Assembly (NCBI RefSeq): GCF_015712165.1 | Contig: NZ_JADPZX010000001.1 | Location: forward strand, 3,162,001-3,226,000 | Source of the DNA: Streptomyces spinoverrucosus | Lineage (GTDB): Bacteria > Actinomycetota > Actinomycetes > Streptomycetales > Streptomycetaceae | Direction of reading: 5' to 3' | Length of the DNA: 64,000 bases | In this document: in pieces, positions 44,252-53,480 of the stretch | Numbering within the stretch: the stretch's first letter is position 1 | How the letters are laid out: every line of letters begins with the position of its first letter | Program-made: the position numbers and the translations under genes | Notes under the pieces: model-generated | The model's database searches: none | What the model was told of the DNA's origin: nothing | The model's input: the letters and a program-made list of their open reading frames with translations, nothing else

Positions 44252-45130
44252 ATGCGCAGTGCTGGTACGGGCAGAGCGATCGCCGCGCTGGCGGCGCTGG
44301 TGACGGTGTGCGGCTGCACCGCGCAGAGCGTGGACGCGGAGGGAAAGCCACGCGGGCCGATCCACATCGAGATCACCGGCACCGCGCCCGCCCCACCGCC
44401 CGCCACCACCAAGGCTCCGGCGCAGCCACCCGCCGCCCCCAAGGCTCCCGCGCGGCCGCCCGCCACCTCCAAGGCCCCCGCGCCGCCGCCCGCCCCGGCC
44501 CCGGTCCTGTGGTCACGCGGCGACACCGGCCGTGACGTGCGTGAACTCCAGGCCCGACTGCGGCAGGTCGCGTGGTTGTTCGACGGGCCGACGGGGACGT
44601 ACGACGACCTGACCGAGCAGGCCGTGAAGGGCTTCCAGGGCAAGCGCGGACTGCCGCGGACCGGCACCACGGACACCGTCACCTGGCAGCGGCTGCTGAA
44701 GATGACCCGCGAGCCCGGCCAATGGGACCTGTACCTGATGGGCGGCCAGCCCGCCGACGCCCCCGACCCGCGCTGTCTGACCGGCCGCGTGCTGTGCATC
44801 AGCAAGTCGAGTCGCACCCTGCGCTGGATGATCGACGGTCGCACGGTCACGACGCTGCCGGTGCGGTTCGGCTCGCAGTACACGCCCACCCGGGAGGGCC
44901 GGTTCAAGGTGTACTGGAAGTCCCGCCACCACCACTCCACGCTGTACGACTCGCCGATGCCGTACGCCATGTTCTTCAGCGGCGGACAGGCCGTGCACTA
45001 CTCGTCCGACTTCGCCGCCCGGGGCTATGCCGGGTCCTCGCACGGCTGCGTCAACGTCCGGGACGAGGCAGCGATCGCGCAGCTGTTCGGGGAGGTGCGG
45101 AACGGCGACAAGGTCGTCGTCCACTGGTGA
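44252..45130 (+). CDS. L,D-transpeptidase with peptidoglycan-binding domain
   Basis: A 292-aa cell-envelope enzyme that forms 3-3 crosslinks or edits peptidoglycan. Signal MRSAGTGRAIAALAALVTV ends at a lipobox-like VCGC. A Pro/Ala-rich linker (about 45-85) built of repeats APxPPAxxKAPA spans the wall. Residues 90-145 are a PG_binding_1 domain (SRGDTGRDVRELQARLRQVAW). The C-terminal YkuD domain carries HYSSDFAARGYAGSSHGCVNVRD with the catalytic SHGC-type Cys near residue 268. ATG 44252 starts the signal peptide; the longer frame is not export-like. A terminator follows. Confidence 0.92.
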   Translation: MRSAGTGRAIAALAALVTVCGCTAQSVDAEGKPRGPIHIEITGTAPAPPPATTKAPAQPPAAPKAPARPPATSKAPAPPPAPAPVLWSRGDTGRDVRELQARLRQVAWLFDGPTGTYDDLTEQAVKGFQGKRGLPRTGTTDTVTWQRLLKMTREPGQWDLYLMGGQPADAPDPRCLTGRVLCISKSSRTLRWMIDGRTVTTLPVRFGSQYTPTREGRFKVYWKSRHHHSTLYDSPMPYAMFFSGGQAVHYSSDFAARGYAGSSHGCVNVRDEAAIAQLFGEVRNGDKVVVHW

Positions 45131-45138
45131 GGTTCGGG

Positions 45139-45175
45139 GCGCGGGCGGGACCGGGGGAACGTGTCCCGCCCGCGC
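45139..45175 (+). terminator. Terminator of the L,D-transpeptidase gene
   Basis: A perfect 13-bp stem (45139-45151 with 45163-45175), 11-nt loop, 8 bp after the stop codon. Confidence 0.75.
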
Positions 45176-45616
45176 TCAGGTGCACGAGCCGTAGGTACGG
45201 GGGGAACCCCGGCTCAGTGCGACAGCCGATGACCAGTCGGCTCACTCAGTACTGCGCCACCGCGGCCGAAAATGTCACACCGCTCGCGAAGAAATATCTA
45301 CGGAACTGCGAAACCGCAGGTCAGCGAACCAGCGCACCTTTGGTGCGCGCCGGGGGCGTGGTAAATCCCGTGGCGTGCGCCGAAGGTGCTTCCGTCTGCC
45401 CTGACGTGGGGTGATGCCGGTCCGGGACGCTGGAGGGGTTCGTTCCGGCCGAAGCCGATGTCTCTGTGATGCCGGTGAGCTCGCAGGTCAGCGTGGCACT
45501 GAGGGCCGTCCACGGGAACCGTGGAGTGTTGCTGTGAGCACGTGCGTCAGAATTCCTGTTTCGCCCTGGCCCTCCCGGAACGGTGTACCGGTTGCCGGCT
45601 GGGAGGGAGCAGAGCT
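45176..45616. other. Gap holding the left side of the IS110-family element
   Basis: No gene is seen in these 441 bp. Part is less GC-rich than the flanks (about 45270-45305). The left end and promoter of the insertion sequence must lie here, but no terminal inverted repeat can be found, as usual for IS110 elements. Confidence 0.5.
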
Positions 45617-46861
45617 GTGGACGTGCTGCACGAACGCTGCGCTGGTGTGGACATCAGCAAGAAGGACGCCAAGGTGTGCGTTCGCACGCCGACTGCGAAA
45701 CGGCGGGGGTCGTTCACCACCGAGACCACGACGTGGGGTTCGACGACGAACGCGGTCCTTGCGCTGCGGGATCACCTGCTCGCCGCCGAGGTCACCCTGG
45801 TGGTGATCGAGGCAACCAGCGACTACTGGAAGCCGTTCTACTACCTGCTGTCCGAGGACTTGGCCGTGATCCTGGTCAACGCCCGGCAGGTCAAGAACCT
45901 GCCCGGCCGCAAGACCGACGTCTCCGATGCGGCCTGGCTGGCCCAGCTCGGCGCCCACGGCCTGGTCAGGCCGTCGTTCGTGCCCGACCAGCCCGTGCGT
46001 GAACTGCGGGACCTGACCCGCGCCCGCACCCAGCTCACCCGCGAGCGCGGCCAGATCGTCCAGCGCCTGGAGAAGCTGCTGGAGGACACCGGGATCAAAC
46101 TTGCCGCGGTTGCCTCCGACATCATGGGCGTCTCCGGCCGGGCCATGCTGGAGGCTCTCGTCTCGGGCGAACGCGAACCACAGACCCTCGCGGAGCTGGC
46201 CAAACGCAAGCTCCGCAACAAGATTCCCGAACTCACCGAGGCCCTGACCGGCCGCTTCCGCGACCATCATGCCTTCCTGGTCCGGCTGCACCTGGACCAC
46301 TACGACCAGCTCACGGATGCGGTCGGGCAGCTGGATGCGCGGATCGAGGAGGCGATGGCCCCCTTTCGAGGCGCCCTCGACCTGCTCGACACCATCCCCG
46401 GGATCAACCGCGCGGTCGCCGAGGTGATCGTCGCGGAGACCGGCGGCGACATGGCCCGCTTCGCCTCCGCCCGGCACCTCGCCTCCTGGGCCGGGGTCTG
46501 CCCCGGCCACCACGAGTCCGCCGGCCGCACCAAGAACACCAAGGTCCGCCCCGGCAATCCCTACCTGAAGGGAGCACTCGGGCTCGCGGCGTTCGGCGCG
46601 GTGAGAACCAAAGACACCTACCTGCAAGCCCGTTACAAGCGGCTCACCGCCCGCCGCGGCCCGCTCAGGGCCCTGGTCGCCGTCGAGCACTCGATCATCA
46701 CCGCGATCTGGCACATGCTCACCGACCACGTCACCTACCGCGAGCTCGGCGGCGCCTACTTCACCCAGCGCGACCCCGAACGCGCCACCCGCCGCGCGAT
46801 CAACGCCCTCAACCAGCTCGGCTACACCGTCACCCTCAACCCGCTGGGAACCACAGCCTGA
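45617..46861 (+). mobile_element. IS110-family transposase (DEDD recombinase)
   Basis: A 414-aa transposase. The N-terminal RuvC-like DEDD domain shows CAGVDISKKDAKVCV (Asp), LVVIEATSDYWKPF (Glu) and NLPGRKTDVSDAAWLAQL (two Asp). The C-terminal Transposase_20 domain has TIPGINRAVAEVIVAETGGD and ARHLASWAGVCPGHHESAGR with the Ser nucleophile seen in this family. The frame is full length with no stops, so the element may be active. GTG 45617 is chosen because it begins the conserved domain. IS110 elements lack clear inverted repeats, and newer members use an encoded bridge RNA; outer boundaries could not be placed. Confidence 0.93.
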
Positions 46862-46955
46862 CCACCCCACGACCGCCCGGCAGCCCCGGCAGCCCCTGCG
46901 GCCACCGGACGCTCAGCCCTGCCCAAACAACCCCTGACCTGGACCTATTTACGCG

Positions 46956-48038
46956 TCAGAGGGTTGAGTACGAGGGGTTCGGGGTCGGCAGCAGCGACTG
47001 CGTCTTCCGCGGCAGGTCGGGGACGAGGGCCGGCGGCCACGAGGAGGTGCCGGAGCGTGAGCCGCCGGTGAGGTCGGGAGCCGTGTCGTCGTCCCCGTCG
47101 TCCCCGTCGTCGCCGTCGTCGCCGTCGTCGTCGCCGCTGTCCTCGCCGTCGTCGCCGCGGCTGTCCTGGCTCTCGTCGTCGCCCTTGCGGCCGGACTTCT
47201 TGTCGTCGCCCTTGTCGTCCTTGCCCCAGCGCTTGTCCTCCGAGGCGTCGAAGTCGCCGAGGACGGCCTCGCAGTACTTGCGCACCCGCTTGGAACCGCC
47301 CGCCGCCTCCTTCAGGACCCGCTTGCGCCCGGCGTCCAGGCGCCTGCCCTCGCGCAGGTCGCGGCAGGCCGAGTTGACCGTCTTCCACCAGCTGCCGGCG
47401 TCGCCCGTGCGCTCCTCGGCGTCCCCGCCGGTGGACGGGGTGTCGTCGGCGGACGGGTCGGGGCTGCCGGGGGCGGACCCGCTCGGGGAGCCGTCCGGCG
47501 CGGCCGAGCCGGGCTGCTCGGGCCGCGTCGGCGACGGCGAGACCAGCGGACGCTCGGGCGGCTCGGCGGCCGACACCGAGGCGGCGGGGCCGGGTTCGTC
47601 GTCGAGGAAGGGCGTGCCCAGCACTCCGGTTCCGGCGGCGACGGCCACCCCACCGAGCATCGCGACGGCCAGCGCCGCGGCCAGCCCCAGGCGCACGGGA
47701 CGGCCCCGGAACGGGCGGCGGGCAGCGGTCGTACGACCATCGGTCCGGCCGCCGATGCGCACCAGCCCGGCGTCGGACGGCCGCACCCGGCCGGTCGCGT
47801 CGAGGGCCGCATGCTCGCTGTCGCGGTCCGCCCGCGCCTTGCGGAAGGCGGCCAGCGCGGCGGCCTCACCGGGAAGCTCGTCGCTGGTCAGCGGGGTTCT
47901 GGCGGAGAGAGCGCCGAGCGTGTGGGCGAGTCGGGCGGCCTGCTCGCGGGTGGCGTCGTCGGCAGCGTCCAGTGGCTCTCCGCTCAGCAATCGCTCCGCC
48001 GTTTCGCGGTTCAGCCACCTGTACTGCTCGTCGGCCAT
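46956..48038 (-). CDS. Membrane-anchored anti-sigma-type partner of ECF sigma factor 1
   Basis: A 360-aa protein with a cytosolic N-terminus (residues 1-120; RWLNRETAERLLSGEPLD, an anti-sigma-like helical start), one membrane helix about 125-150 (RLGLAAALAVAMLGGVAVAAG) and a long external part. The latter includes a Pro/Ser linker, a helix with two Cys (NSACRDLREGRRLDAGRKR, KYCEAVLGDF), then a highly acidic Asp/Gly run about 305-330. Its ATG overlaps the sigma gene stop (TGATG), the usual order for sigma/anti-sigma pairs. No zinc HxxxCxxC motif is seen. The IS110 element lies just beyond its stop. Confidence 0.75.
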   Translation of the reverse strand: MADEQYRWLNRETAERLLSGEPLDAADDATREQAARLAHTLGALSARTPLTSDELPGEAAALAAFRKARADRDSEHAALDATGRVRPSDAGLVRIGGRTDGRTTAARRPFRGRPVRLGLAAALAVAMLGGVAVAAGTGVLGTPFLDDEPGPAASVSAAEPPERPLVSPSPTRPEQPGSAAPDGSPSGSAPGSPDPSADDTPSTGGDAEERTGDAGSWWKTVNSACRDLREGRRLDAGRKRVLKEAAGGSKRVRKYCEAVLGDFDASEDKRWGKDDKGDDKKSGRKGDDESQDSRGDDGEDSGDDDGDDGDDGDDGDDDTAPDLTGGSRSGTSSWPPALVPDLPRKTQSLLPTPNPSYSTL

Positions 48039-48706
48039 CACATGTCCTTCTGCGTCCGCGTGCGCGTAGGCGTCACACTCGCGGACGTCACCGCGCGGTC
48101 GCGCGGTTCTCGCTGGGGCGGCAGGGCATCGAGCACACCGGCCGATTCCGGATCGCCGCCGAGGTCGCCGAGCAGCTCGGCGAGTCGTTTCAGCCCCCGG
48201 TGTGCCGCCGTGCGCACGGCTCCCGCCCGTTTGCCGAGCGTCTCGGCGGCGGTCTTCGCGTCGAGGCCCACCACCACCCGGAGCACCACGGCCTCGGCCT
48301 GGTCCTGCGGCAGCCGGGAGATCAGGGAGAGGGCGTGGTCGGTGGCGAGGGCCTCGATCGCCTCGCCCGCGGTGTCGGACTCGGCGGCCCGGCCGGTCAG
48401 CTCGGTCTCGTCCCCGCCGATCGCGGGTCGCCGGCCGCGCATCCGTATGTGATCCAGCGCGCGGTTGCGGGCTATCCGGGCGGCCCACCCCCGGAACCGG
48501 TCCGCGTCGCCGCTGAACCGTTCCAGGTCCCGGGCTATCTGCAGCCAGGCCTCCGACGCCACGTCCTCGGCGTCGAGGTCGCCGACCAGCGTCCGTACGT
48601 AGCCCAGCAACCGCGGGTGCACCGCGCGATACACCGTCCGGAACGCGGTTTCGTCCCCGCCCTGTGCCGCGAGCACCGCGGCCGTCAGCTCCGCGTCGTC
48701 CCCCAC
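48038..48706 (-). CDS. ECF RNA polymerase sigma factor 1
   Basis: A 222-aa sigma factor. Region 2 is about residues 20-95 (FRTVYRAVHPRLLGYVRTLVG, AEDVASEAWLQIARDLERF, RGWAARIARNRALDHIR). Region 4 is about 125-180 (LPQDQAEAVVLRVVVGLDAK, AAETLGKRAGAVRTAAHRGL). The GTG at 48706 has GAGGGG upstream; a longer frame to 48832 has no sigma sequence. It is coupled to a membrane protein that probably restrains it. A paralogous pair follows upstream at 49-50 kb, closely similar in sequence. Confidence 0.9.
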   Translation of the reverse strand: MGDDAELTAAVLAAQGGDETAFRTVYRAVHPRLLGYVRTLVGDLDAEDVASEAWLQIARDLERFSGDADRFRGWAARIARNRALDHIRMRGRRPAIGGDETELTGRAAESDTAGEAIEALATDHALSLISRLPQDQAEAVVLRVVVGLDAKTAAETLGKRAGAVRTAAHRGLKRLAELLGDLGGDPESAGVLDALPPQREPRDRAVTSASVTPTRTRTQKDM

Positions 48707-49044
48707 CGCGCGCCCCTCTTTGCGCCTTAACCGGCGCCGCTCTCGCGGACCGGGTTCTCGCCGTTGTGGTTCCTGAATCAGTGGTTGCGGTGCAAGGACC
48801 GCTGTGGTTGCGGTGGTCTGCCACCTCCGCACTCCGGCGCGAAAGGCACGTTACGTCTTGAAACCGCTCCACGTCCATGTCCGTAGTCGATGCAACTAAC
48901 TCGTGACGCGCCCGGGGTGTGACAGAAAACGCAGTCATGACGCTGAAAGAAGTACGGGCCGCCGCGCGGCCCGTGCCGCGCGACGGCCGGGGCCTCTCCT
49001 GTGGGGGGTGGCGGCCCCGGCCGTTGCCTTGGCGGTGAAGTTCC
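48707..49044. other. Promoter gap between the two sigma-factor modules
   Basis: No gene is evident in these 338 bp. The region carries the leader of sigma factor 1 and, at 48962-48981, an 8-bp stem with a 4-nt loop that could end transcription of the upstream module. Confidence 0.5.
48962..48981 (-). terminator. Hairpin after sigma module 2
   Basis: Perfect 8-bp GC stem (48962-48969 with 48974-48981) and CCGT loop, 63 bp beyond the stop of the module 2 membrane protein. Confidence 0.5.
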
Positions 49045-49557
49045 TCACGGGTTCGGGGCGTTCGGTGTGGCGGGGGCGGTAGTCGCGGGCGGGGGCGCCG
49101 GACGATCTTCACGGCCGCCTCTGGGCGAATCCGGCGAACCGCTCGTCGCGAACACGACGCCGCCCACGGTGAGGCTCGCGAACAGCACGCCGAGCGTGGT
49201 CCGCACCGCGCGTGCCGGACGCCGTCGCCGCCGGGGGCGCCAGTCGTCCTGCCGCCGGGTGCGCGCCCGATGCGCTCCCGCGTCCCGGGCGGCCAGATAC
49301 GCGGTCACGGCCCGCTGTTCGGCCTCGGCGTCCACGCCGTCGTCGCGGAGGGCGGTGCCGAGCAGCGCCGCGAGCCCCGCGTCGGGCTTGCCGGGCTCGG
49401 ACACGGCGGCGTGCGGACGCGCCCGCCGACGGTCGGGGACCCCGCCGTCGATTCGCCCTTCGCCCATGTCCGATTCCGTCCCTGTACGAGCCACCCGGTC
49501 GCTGCGCCGGGTCGGCCGGGTCGGCTCCTCTTCGGGTCCGCCACCGACGTCGCTCAC
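49045..49557 (-). CDS. Membrane-anchored anti-sigma-type partner of ECF sigma factor 2
   Basis: A 170-aa protein. Residues 1-115 are cytosolic and polar, with a helical segment AEQRAVTAYLAARDAGAHR and a basic stretch RPRRRRRPARAVR just before one membrane helix at about 119-138 (TTLGVLFASLTVGGVVFATSG). A short Pro-rich outer tail ends PNAPNP. Its GTG overlaps the sigma stop by 4 bp (GTGA), so it is coupled to it. It shares only topology and position with the larger partner in module 1. A sigma-binding role is inferred. Confidence 0.72.
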   Translation of the reverse strand: MSDVGGGPEEEPTRPTRRSDRVARTGTESDMGEGRIDGGVPDRRRARPHAAVSEPGKPDAGLAALLGTALRDDGVDAEAEQRAVTAYLAARDAGAHRARTRRQDDWRPRRRRRPARAVRTTLGVLFASLTVGGVVFATSGSPDSPRGGREDRPAPPPATTAPATPNAPNP

Positions 49558-50171
49558 TTCGACTCACCCAGCGTCGGCGAGCCGTCATCCGTCACACCTT
49601 CACCGCCCAGTCGACGGGCGAGTTGCTTCAGCCCGCGGTAGGCGGCGGTGCGCACCGCGCCGGGCCGCTTGCCGAGGACGCGGGCGGCGGTGGGGCCGTC
49701 CAGTCCGACGACGACCCTGAGCAGCACGGCCTCGGCCTGGTCCCGCGGCAACCCGCGGACCAGGCTCAGGGCGTACTCGGTGGAGATGGACTCCAGGGCC
49801 TGCTCGTGAGTGGTGTGCCGGGCGGGCAGGTCCAGTACGTCCTGTTCGAGCGCCGTCGACCGGGGTCGCACCCGCCGCCGACGAAGGTGGTCCAGCGCCC
49901 GGTGCCGGGCGATGGTCGCGGTCCAGCCACGGAACCCGGCGCCGTCCCCCTTGAAGCGCCCGAGGTCCCGGGCTATTTCCAGCCAGGCGTCGGACGCCAC
50001 GTCCTCGGCGTCGTCGCCGACGAGGCCGCGCAGATAGCCGAGCAGCCCCGGCTGCACGATCCGGTACGCCGCCGCGAACGCGGCCTCGTCCCCGCCCTGG
50101 GCGCGCGCGACCGCCGCGCCCAATTCCCCGTCGTACGCCTGTACGCGCCGGGTTTCCCCTCCCTGGCCCAA
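49554..50171 (-). CDS. ECF RNA polymerase sigma factor 2
   Basis: A 205-aa sigma factor, paralogue of sigma factor 1. Region 2: FAAAYRIVQPGLLGYLRGLVG, AEDVASDAWLEIARDLGRF, RGWTATIARHRALDHLR. Region 4: LPRDQAEAVLLRVVVGLDGP and AARVLGKRPGAVRTAAYRGLKQ. The start is uncertain: TTG at 50171 has GAGG 7 nt upstream; a GTG further upstream, in the frame running to 50318, is also possible. The tandem arrangement with module 1 points to duplication, with a shared or related signal. Confidence 0.87.
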   Translation of the reverse strand: MGQGGETRRVQAYDGELGAAVARAQGGDEAAFAAAYRIVQPGLLGYLRGLVGDDAEDVASDAWLEIARDLGRFKGDGAGFRGWTATIARHRALDHLRRRRVRPRSTALEQDVLDLPARHTTHEQALESISTEYALSLVRGLPRDQAEAVLLRVVVGLDGPTAARVLGKRPGAVRTAAYRGLKQLARRLGGEGVTDDGSPTLGESK

Positions 50172-50354
50172 GACCGTCCTCGTTCGTACGGGTCGTAGCG
50201 ATGTCCCCACGTGCGACACGTTCCGGCCGTGCCGACGCCCCCCGAGGTCATCAGCGTCGGGCCTCACAGAAGTGTCACAGCAGCCGGCAAGGTGAGACGG
50301 CGCCGGGACCGTGCGCACCGGGCCGGACGCCGACGCCGTGACGGCCCGGAACGA

Positions 50355-50777
50355 TCAGGCCCCGCCGCTCGTCGCGTCCCTGCACAGCAGCCGCAGCGAG
50401 CCGTCGCCGCCCGCGAAGCAGCGGCGGGCCTCGTCGATGGGGTCCCAGAGGCGGCCGTCCGGCGTGCGGATCCAGTGGTCGCCACCGCTCGCCCACCACT
50501 CGGCGCCGGCCTGGCGGACGATCACCTCACCCGCGTACGCCCCGAGCCCGCGCAGCACGGTCTCCACGGCGGCGTACGGCGTGCCCTCCCGGCGCAGGTC
50601 GTCGATCAGCCGGTCGGCACGCCACAGCGACTGCGCGGAGTAGTCGAGCCGCAGCCGCGCCCCCTCACGCAGGGTCGCCACCGCGTCCGCCGCCCACCGC
50701 ACCGGCTTCGCCGCAGCTGAGGGCCTGTTCTCGGGGGGAGCCCCCGCCTGGGTCGTCGTATCGGTCTGGGTCGTCAC
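50355..50777 (-). CDS. Conserved hypothetical protein
   Basis: A 140-aa soluble protein with a Thr/Gln-rich first 20 residues, then mixed helices (RWAADAVATLREGARLRLDYSAQSLWRADRLIDDLRREG) and strands (AEWWASGGDHWIRTPDGRLWDPIDEA). No signal peptide or membrane segment. The pattern of helices followed by a short beta region recalls small Streptomyces DUF proteins of this length, but I cannot name a family. GTG 50777 begins the frame, which is about 180 bp from the sigma factor 2 gene. Confidence 0.65.
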   Translation of the reverse strand: MTTQTDTTTQAGAPPENRPSAAAKPVRWAADAVATLREGARLRLDYSAQSLWRADRLIDDLRREGTPYAAVETVLRGLGAYAGEVIVRQAGAEWWASGGDHWIRTPDGRLWDPIDEARRCFAGGDGSLRLLCRDATSGGA

Positions 50778-50919
50778 ACTCGGAAAAGCGCCCCGCAGCA
50801 ACGTTTCGTCACGCGTTTTCGACCACTGCCCGCAACCGGCGCAGGACCGCCCCAACGCGCTCTCAGGACAGTCACAGGATCCTCTCGCCCGGGCCGGTTT
50901 ACGATCCCGAATCCGGGGC

Positions 50920-51489
50920 TCAGGCCTGCCGGGCCCGGCGGGACACCACCGCGCGGAGGACACGGCGGCCCTCCGTCGACACGTCCAGGGCGCGGCGCAG
51001 GCCGGCCGTGCCGTGTTCGGTGAGGAGCTCCAGGACGGTGATCTGGCGCCGCAGTTCGGCGGCGACCAGCGGGGACATGCCCTCCGTACCGCCCTCGCGC
51101 CGGGTGTCGACCGAGGCCGCGCCGTCCTCCGCGGGGTCGAGAAGGCGGTGGATCTGCAGGGACGCCACCGAGCAGCCGTCGGCCCACACCCGCGCCTCGG
51201 CGCCGGACCGCATGGCCGGGGCGGCGGCCAGCATCCGTCGGACCAGCAACGCGGCCTCGTCCTCGACGTCCTCCGCGTCCATGACGTCCGCGACGCCCAG
51301 CTGCCCGCGCGCCTTGTCCAGCAGCGCACCCCACTCGCCGACGTCGCCGTTGTCCGCCAGGTTCGCCCACAGCGGCCGCAGCACCTCGTCGTCGCCGCCC
51401 AGCAGAGGCACACACCGGTCCAAACAAGCCAGCGCGCTGACGGCCAGCCCTCGTTCGTCGGCCTGCGCGATCAGTTCCACCAGGCTCAT
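50920..51489 (-). CDS. Conserved hypothetical helical protein
   Basis: A 189-aa soluble, mostly alpha-helical protein: LVELIAQADERGLAVSALACLDRCVPLLGG, then DEVLRPLWANLADNGDVGEWGALLDKA and a C-terminal ELRRQITVLELLTEHGTAGLRRALDVSTEGRRV, broken here for length as regions about 1-30, 33-60 and 140-175. GGGAGGCG precedes the ATG at 51489. No catalytic motif, export signal or membrane helix is visible. I do not recognise the family. Confidence 0.7.
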   Translation of the reverse strand: MSLVELIAQADERGLAVSALACLDRCVPLLGGDDEVLRPLWANLADNGDVGEWGALLDKARGQLGVADVMDAEDVEDEAALLVRRMLAAAPAMRSGAEARVWADGCSVASLQIHRLLDPAEDGAASVDTRREGGTEGMSPLVAAELRRQITVLELLTEHGTAGLRRALDVSTEGRRVLRAVVSRRARQA

Positions 51490-51642
51490 CCACGCCTCCC
51501 GTCCCGGGGCGCCATCGCTTACGGAGCCCGCACTTCCCCTTACTGCGCGCCATACTGCCGTACTGTCACACCGGCACGGCATCGAGTCGGTGAAGGAACG
51601 GAAAGAGCAGGTTTCGGCCAACGGGTTCGCGTGGCGCCACTC

Positions 51643-53268
51643 TCAGCCGAGCTGATCCGCCAGGGTGCGGAACTCCGCCCAGGAAAGGTCCGGTTCGCCC
51701 GCGTCCCACAGTTTCTGGACGGTCGCCCGCAGCGGCATCCGTATACCCGCCGCGACCTGTTCCTGCGTCTGGGAGTTCGCGAGATCGCACCACACCGCGA
51801 ACGAACCGCCGAGAATCTGCCCGTCGTAACGTGCCGCAACCGGTTGCGTCCCGCGCAACACCCGCGGCGTCCACTGCTCGTATATCCGCTCCCCCGTCGG
51901 ATAGACGAAGGTCTGCGGCTGCCCGAGGACGTAGTACAGGAACTCGTCGTTGTAGTTGATGACCTGCCGTCCCGCCCTCAGATACTCGACCGGTAGCCGC
52001 GCCCCGATCTCCTTGCCCGTCCAGTACGCGACCTGGATGTCCTTGTCGGGCTGCACGGACGTACCGGCGTAGAAGCCGTCGTTCCACGCGCGCGGGGTGC
52101 GGTCGTGGGCGCGGACCGTGGCGGCGCGGTCGTTGAGCCAGCCGGTGGCGAGGTCGGCGACGGTCCCGCCGGCGCCGTACTTCTCCCGCGCGGCGGCCGC
52201 GAGCTGCGGGTACGAGGCCGCCGGGTCGGAGGCCATGAGCGCCCGGTACTCGTCGCCGCCGAGGTGCCACTGGTTGCCGGGGAAGAGACCGGCGTACTCG
52301 TCGAGCAGCTCGTCGATGATCTTCCCGGCCGCCGGATTCGCGATGTCGACCGCCCCGGTCGCCGCAACCCCCTGTGCGTTGCGCAACTGCAGATCGGGAT
52401 GCGCGGCGATCACCGCACCCAGATGCCCCGGCGAGTCGATCTCCGGTACGACGGTGATGTGCCGGCTCTCGGCCAGCTGGACGATCCGCCGGACCTCCGC
52501 CTTGGTCAGGTGCTGCTGCGACACGATCTCGGGATGCGAGTCGGACTCGATACGAAAGCCCTGGTCGTCGGAGAAGTGCAGCCCCAGCTCGTTGAACTTG
52601 AGGTCGCCCAGCTCCCGCACCCGGTCCTCGATCCAGTCGGCCGTGAAGTGCTTGCGGGCGATGTCCAGCATCAGCCCGCGCCGCTCCTTGGCCGGCCCGT
52701 CCCGCACGACCCCTTCGGGCGCCGTGCCGCCGTCGTGCACGGTCTGCTTCAGCGTGCGGGTCCCGTAGAAGACCCCCGCCTCACCGGCCGCGCTGATGCT
52801 CACCCGCCCATCGCGGACGGTCATGGTGTACGACTCCCGGTTCGCCCCCTCGGCCCCGCTCAGCGCCAGCCGCAGATCCCCCGGCCGCTGGTCGCCCTTC
52901 TCCCCCGCGTACGTCAGCCCCAGCTCACCGGCGATCAGCCGCCCCTCGTCGGCCAGCCCGGCGTCGCTCACCACGACCCGCCGGCCCTGCTCGGGCCGCC
53001 AGCCGGGGCCGCGCGCCGGGGAGTGGTCCTGGACCGCCGGAATGGTGCGCGGCGCCGTGGACAGGGGGTAGGTGCGGGTGGGCGTCGGGCTCGGCGCGGC
53101 CGCCGCCGCGGGGTCGGAAGGATGCGCTGACGTGCCGGGCGGGGCGCCCTTGCCGGTCGACAGGCCCAGGCCGAGCCCGACGAGCACCACCGCGGCGGTG
53201 ACCAGCACGATCAGCCACCGCGTCCGTATGTCGTTCCGCGCCGACGACCGGCGCCTGTGCTGGCTCAC
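51643..53268 (-). CDS. Beta-N-acetylhexosaminidase, GH20
   Basis: A 541-aa membrane-tethered enzyme that removes terminal GlcNAc or GalNAc. Basic start (MSQHRRRSSARNDIRTR) and one helix at 18-40, then a Pro/Thr linker. About 85-195 is the GH20b domain, and 200-530 the catalytic barrel: RRGLMLDIARKHF, LHFSDDQGFRI, VVPEIDSPGHLGA, and WHLGGDEYR with the catalytic Asp-Glu near residue 345; AWNDGFYAGT and VINYNDEFLYY follow. Likely outside the membrane, recycling chitin or wall fragments. It stands alone, divergent from uraD. Confidence 0.92.
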   Translation of the reverse strand: MSQHRRRSSARNDIRTRWLIVLVTAAVVLVGLGLGLSTGKGAPPGTSAHPSDPAAAAAPSPTPTRTYPLSTAPRTIPAVQDHSPARGPGWRPEQGRRVVVSDAGLADEGRLIAGELGLTYAGEKGDQRPGDLRLALSGAEGANRESYTMTVRDGRVSISAAGEAGVFYGTRTLKQTVHDGGTAPEGVVRDGPAKERRGLMLDIARKHFTADWIEDRVRELGDLKFNELGLHFSDDQGFRIESDSHPEIVSQQHLTKAEVRRIVQLAESRHITVVPEIDSPGHLGAVIAAHPDLQLRNAQGVAATGAVDIANPAAGKIIDELLDEYAGLFPGNQWHLGGDEYRALMASDPAASYPQLAAAAREKYGAGGTVADLATGWLNDRAATVRAHDRTPRAWNDGFYAGTSVQPDKDIQVAYWTGKEIGARLPVEYLRAGRQVINYNDEFLYYVLGQPQTFVYPTGERIYEQWTPRVLRGTQPVAARYDGQILGGSFAVWCDLANSQTQEQVAAGIRMPLRATVQKLWDAGEPDLSWAEFRTLADQLG

Positions 53269-53480
53269 CCAGCCAACGTACGACCGAAAGCGTCCACCGC
53301 GCGTCCTTAAACTCTCCCGTCCGGGTGAATTTCAGGCATCCCTCGGACACGCCGTGACCACTCTCGATAACGTGACGGCACATCTCTCACAGCATCCCCT
53401 GCCGACACACGTGACGCCCACGAGGACCCACGCTGCCTGCGCACCGTCTTCCAGACCTCCCCGGCCGAGTCGCCATACCG

